A stretch of 64,000 nucleotides of DNA from Doryteuthis pealeii. Lineage: Eukaryota; Mollusca; Cephalopoda; Myopsida; Loliginidae. A program made the position numbers and the translations under genes. The DNA lies in the NCBI GenBank assembly GCA_023376005.1, contig CM042176.1, positions 11,378,655-11,442,654 of the forward strand, given 5' to 3'. The stretch's first letter is position 1; every line of letters starts with the position of its first letter. The notes beneath the pieces were generated by a model. It had not been told where the DNA came from. It did no database searches and saw only the letters and a list, made by a program, of their open reading frames with translations. Shown here in pieces: positions 62,095 to 64,000 of this stretch.

Positions 62095-62482
62095 CGCAAT
62101 GAATATAGGTGTTGAGATAGTACAGTTCTAAGTGACAGTTATCTCTGGGGTGTAGGTTCAATCCTGGCCAAGGGCGATAGTAACATAGCTTAACACTTGT
62201 ACCCAGTTATGGTTAATGGAATGAGAACAGTCTACCCCTGTGGATTGAATAAAGGGTTCAGTTCGAAGTTCTGTGAAGGTTCCCAATTATGACATGAAGG
62301 CTCCCGAGTTAGACAAGACAGTTCCTGAGTTCGAAGAGAAGATTCTTGAGTTCAAAGAGATGGTTCCCAAATTAGACAAGAAATACCTGAAGAAGGCTGG
62401 AGGGCACATCAGCTGAAACATTGTGTAGATAACAATAAAGATGACGACAATAGTCTGAATAATCCTAATGATACACATTTTT
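62095..62482 (+). repeat. PEV repeat, most open copy
   Basis: From TTCTAAGTGACAGTTATCTC through AATGGAATGAGAACAGTCTA. The segment 62270-62416 has an open frame made of 7-residue units (PNYDMKA, PELDKTV, PEFEEKI, LEFKEMV, PKLDKKY) followed by LKKAGGHIS and a stop. It overlaps the CTGAAGA (62387-62393), GGCTG/CAGCT, GAAA (62415-62418) core. The frame is shared by 8415-8627 (minus), and largely by 28240-28340. Confidence 0.7.
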
Positions 62483-62509
62483 TTAAAACTCTTTTAAAAA
62501 AAAATCTAT

Positions 62510-62792
62510 TTCACCCATAGATGGGGCCTTATCAGCTACTACCATTCTGGGTCATAGTAGACCTAGCAATGAAGGGGTACTCCACACTCCCCAGAGCTCT
62601 AGAATTGCAACCTCACCACTAGATGCAGTTTAGCATCATAATCATGACACCCACCCTGTTGGCTGGGGCTGTGGAATAGACCAACTGCACTACCCCCCAC
62701 TCACCCATAGGGCCACTTGTTGGCCATGGGTGGCAAACCGTACTGCCCGAGGAAAGGACTGTGGTGGCTGAGTGGTCTGTGATCCAGGTATT
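62510..62792. repeat. R600 repeat, rearranged
   Basis: 62512-62640 is plus-oriented (CCCATAGATGGGGCCTTATC...GGGGTACTCCACACTCCC). 62640-62790 is minus-oriented (CACCCTGTTGGCTGGGGC, GTGGTGGCTGAGTGGTCTGT). The two halves are therefore inverted relative to each other. Confidence 0.65.
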
Positions 62793-62799
62793 AAATGAG

Positions 62800-63385
62800 C
62801 ATAAAACAATAATATCAGAAATCAATTACACCAAGTAATTATTTATTAAACACGGTTTTGTTAAAACCAGTATGCAAATTATTCACACCATATACAATGT
62901 AAACATTTATTTCTTAATGATATATAACACACATTGCAGGATTTTAAACGGATTAATACTATGGGCTGTTTTGAGGCAAATCTATCTTAGCTAGACCTTA
63001 GAAACAGTGTTAATAATTAAGATGCTGATTAAGTTTAACTCTTAACATCCTGTTGAGAATTTTCTAAGTCAAGAGCCCCATTCCTCTAAGGATTTATATA
63101 AAAAAATGTCTAAAAATGGCCTTTTCATTTAAAGTTATGTTATTTCCCTTAAATCAAAAACTTCTAAAATCTGTTTAATATTACATATTACAAAGGCTAT
63201 CATTTGGGGTAGATTAGAAAAATGAATGTGACTTCCAGCCGGGTGGAATGAGGCGGTATAGGATGCTAAGAGTTAAATAACGATTAAGAATATAACGTAA
63301 ATAACTAAGGGAATTGCAACATTGGTGGTGATGTAGTTTCGGTTACAGACGGACACATAATCTCCATTATAATAAGATTTGAACC
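62800..63385 (+). repeat. K2 repeat carrying a TTAA MITE
   Basis: 62805-63033 matches 4730-4925, and 63277-63385 matches 4990-5070 (GTTTCGGTTACAGACGG, ATCTCCATTATAATAAG). The interruption is the MITE at 63039-63272, so the MITE inserted into the K2 copy. Confidence 0.75.
63039..63272. mobile_element. TTAA-flanked MITE (piggyBac-like), copy 2
   Basis: TTAA at 63035-63038 and 63273-63276. Ends CTCTTAACATCCTGTTGAG and GGTATAGGATGCTAAGAG. About 90 percent similar to copy 1 by eye. Confidence 0.78.
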
Positions 63386-63497
63386 AAATTATTAACTACA
63401 AGTTTAAACCTTAGATTTTGTTGTATGTATCCCCCCACCCCCACCCGCCATCACCAGCGCCACACTTACATAAACAAATATTCATACCTGCATAGAT

Positions 63498-63498
63498 A

Positions 63499-63532
<34 letters not shown>
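63498..63532. repeat. (TA)n microsatellite
   Basis: TA run abutting the left arm of the final fold-back. Confidence 0.9.
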
Positions 63533-63535
<3 letters not shown>

Positions 63536-63700
63536 AGTACGCAAACAGTTTGTTTGATATGGCTATGCCGACAATTTTTGGGAGAATATGTGCTTAATTG
63601 CAGTCATACCTAATTTGAAAATTAATTAGTTGATAATTAATGAATTAGGTGAATATATCTGTTTAAATGTGAAGCGTAAACAAATCAAGAAAAAGTCATT

Positions 63701-63742
63701 CTCTGTATGTACATTTCGGCCTATTATGCCTCATCAGCAGAG
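63701..63742 (-). ncRNA. Hammerhead ribozyme, type I, minus arm
   Basis: Exact reverse complement of 63809-63850, with all core residues and helix I-III. Predicted cleavage on the minus strand between 63706 and 63705. Confidence 0.82.
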
Positions 63743-63808
63743 TTATAGACTCGAAGCCGCTTTGTGTTTAGGGTTCGAATCACACACAAAGCGGCTTCAA
63801 GTCTATAA

Positions 63809-63850
63809 CTCTGCTGATGAGGCATAATAGGCCGAAATGTACATACAGAG
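63809..63850 (+). ncRNA. Hammerhead ribozyme, type I, plus arm
   Basis: CTCTG, CTGATGA (63814-63820), GGC-ATAATAG-GCC helix II with G-C closing pair, GAAA (63834-63837), TGTACAT minimal helix III, A17 (63845), CAGAG. Helix I is 5 bp, followed by an internal loop (TATAA/AAT) and a further AGTC/GACT pairing. That is the usual layout allowing loop I-loop II contact. Triplet AUA is a permitted NUH site, less efficient than GUC. Confidence 0.82.
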
Positions 63851-64000
63851 AATGACTTTTTCTTGATTTGTTTATACATTATATTATATTCACCTAATTC
63901 ATTAATTATCAACTAATTAATTTTCAAATTAGGTATAACTTCAATTAAGCACATATTCTCCCAAATATATATATATATATATATATATAGATAGATAGAT

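Larger units (their letters stand above)
63555..63965. mobile_element. Fold-back element with twin hammerhead ribozymes
   Basis: About 190-bp arms: GACAATTTTTGGGAGAATAT, AATTAATTAGTTGATAATTA, TAAACAAATCAAGAAAAAGT, the ribozyme, and TATAGACTCGAAGCCGCTTT, inverted around the centre at about 63775. (TA)n on both outer sides. Half copies are found at 13045-13190. No protein-coding content; the two reported short frames are mirror images of the same palindrome. Confidence 0.88.

Overview
This is eukaryotic, AT-rich, almost gene-free DNA packed with transposable-element remnants, microsatellites and fold-back repeats. Several LINE reverse-transcriptase tails, three tRNA-derived SINE families, mariner fragments, TTAGGG-type motifs and abundant (AT)n suggest a lophotrochozoan animal, most likely a mollusc. 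That assignment is an inference from repeat style only. There is no operon, bacterial gene, CRISPR or rRNA. The only stretch that looks like host protein-coding sequence is one probable terminal exon on the minus strand (51648-51928), with a PLDLT motif and a long acidic tail.

Layout. 1-12185: TIR elements, SINEs, dispersed repeats and a LINE tail. 12186-17880 (arm A) and 17882-24370 (arm B) reappear in inverse orientation at 28092-33692 (A') and 34646-41098 (B'). Single N bases at 17881 and 34645 coincide with three of the four arm boundaries. The simplest reading is that 17882-34644 is one contig placed backwards between two neighbours, with both end overlaps left unmerged. The inverted repeats would then be an assembly artefact, and the locus about 51 kb rather than 64 kb. 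24371-28091 is the only single-copy part of that middle contig. 41099-64000 is again a mosaic of SINEs, LINE tails, MITEs, satellites and fold-backs.

The most interesting biology is a recurrent hammerhead-ribozyme theme. Two loci (58661-58699, and an identical opposite-strand pair at 63701-63742 and 63809-63850) carry complete type-I hammerhead cores with all three helices. At least four further repeat families carry a CUGANGA...GAAA core with partial or variant helices, usually at the ends or in both arms of fold-back elements. This pattern is known from Penelope-like elements and retrozymes, but no reverse transcriptase of that type is visible here.

Second theme: short inverted-repeat DNA elements with terminal GGACCA and 8-bp target duplications. 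Several have telomere-like (CCCTAA)n in the hairpin loop, and one has a pre-insertion site preserved next door. Boundaries of degenerate repeats are approximate. Family names R330, R600, K, PEV, S1, S2 and S3 are local labels for this window only.
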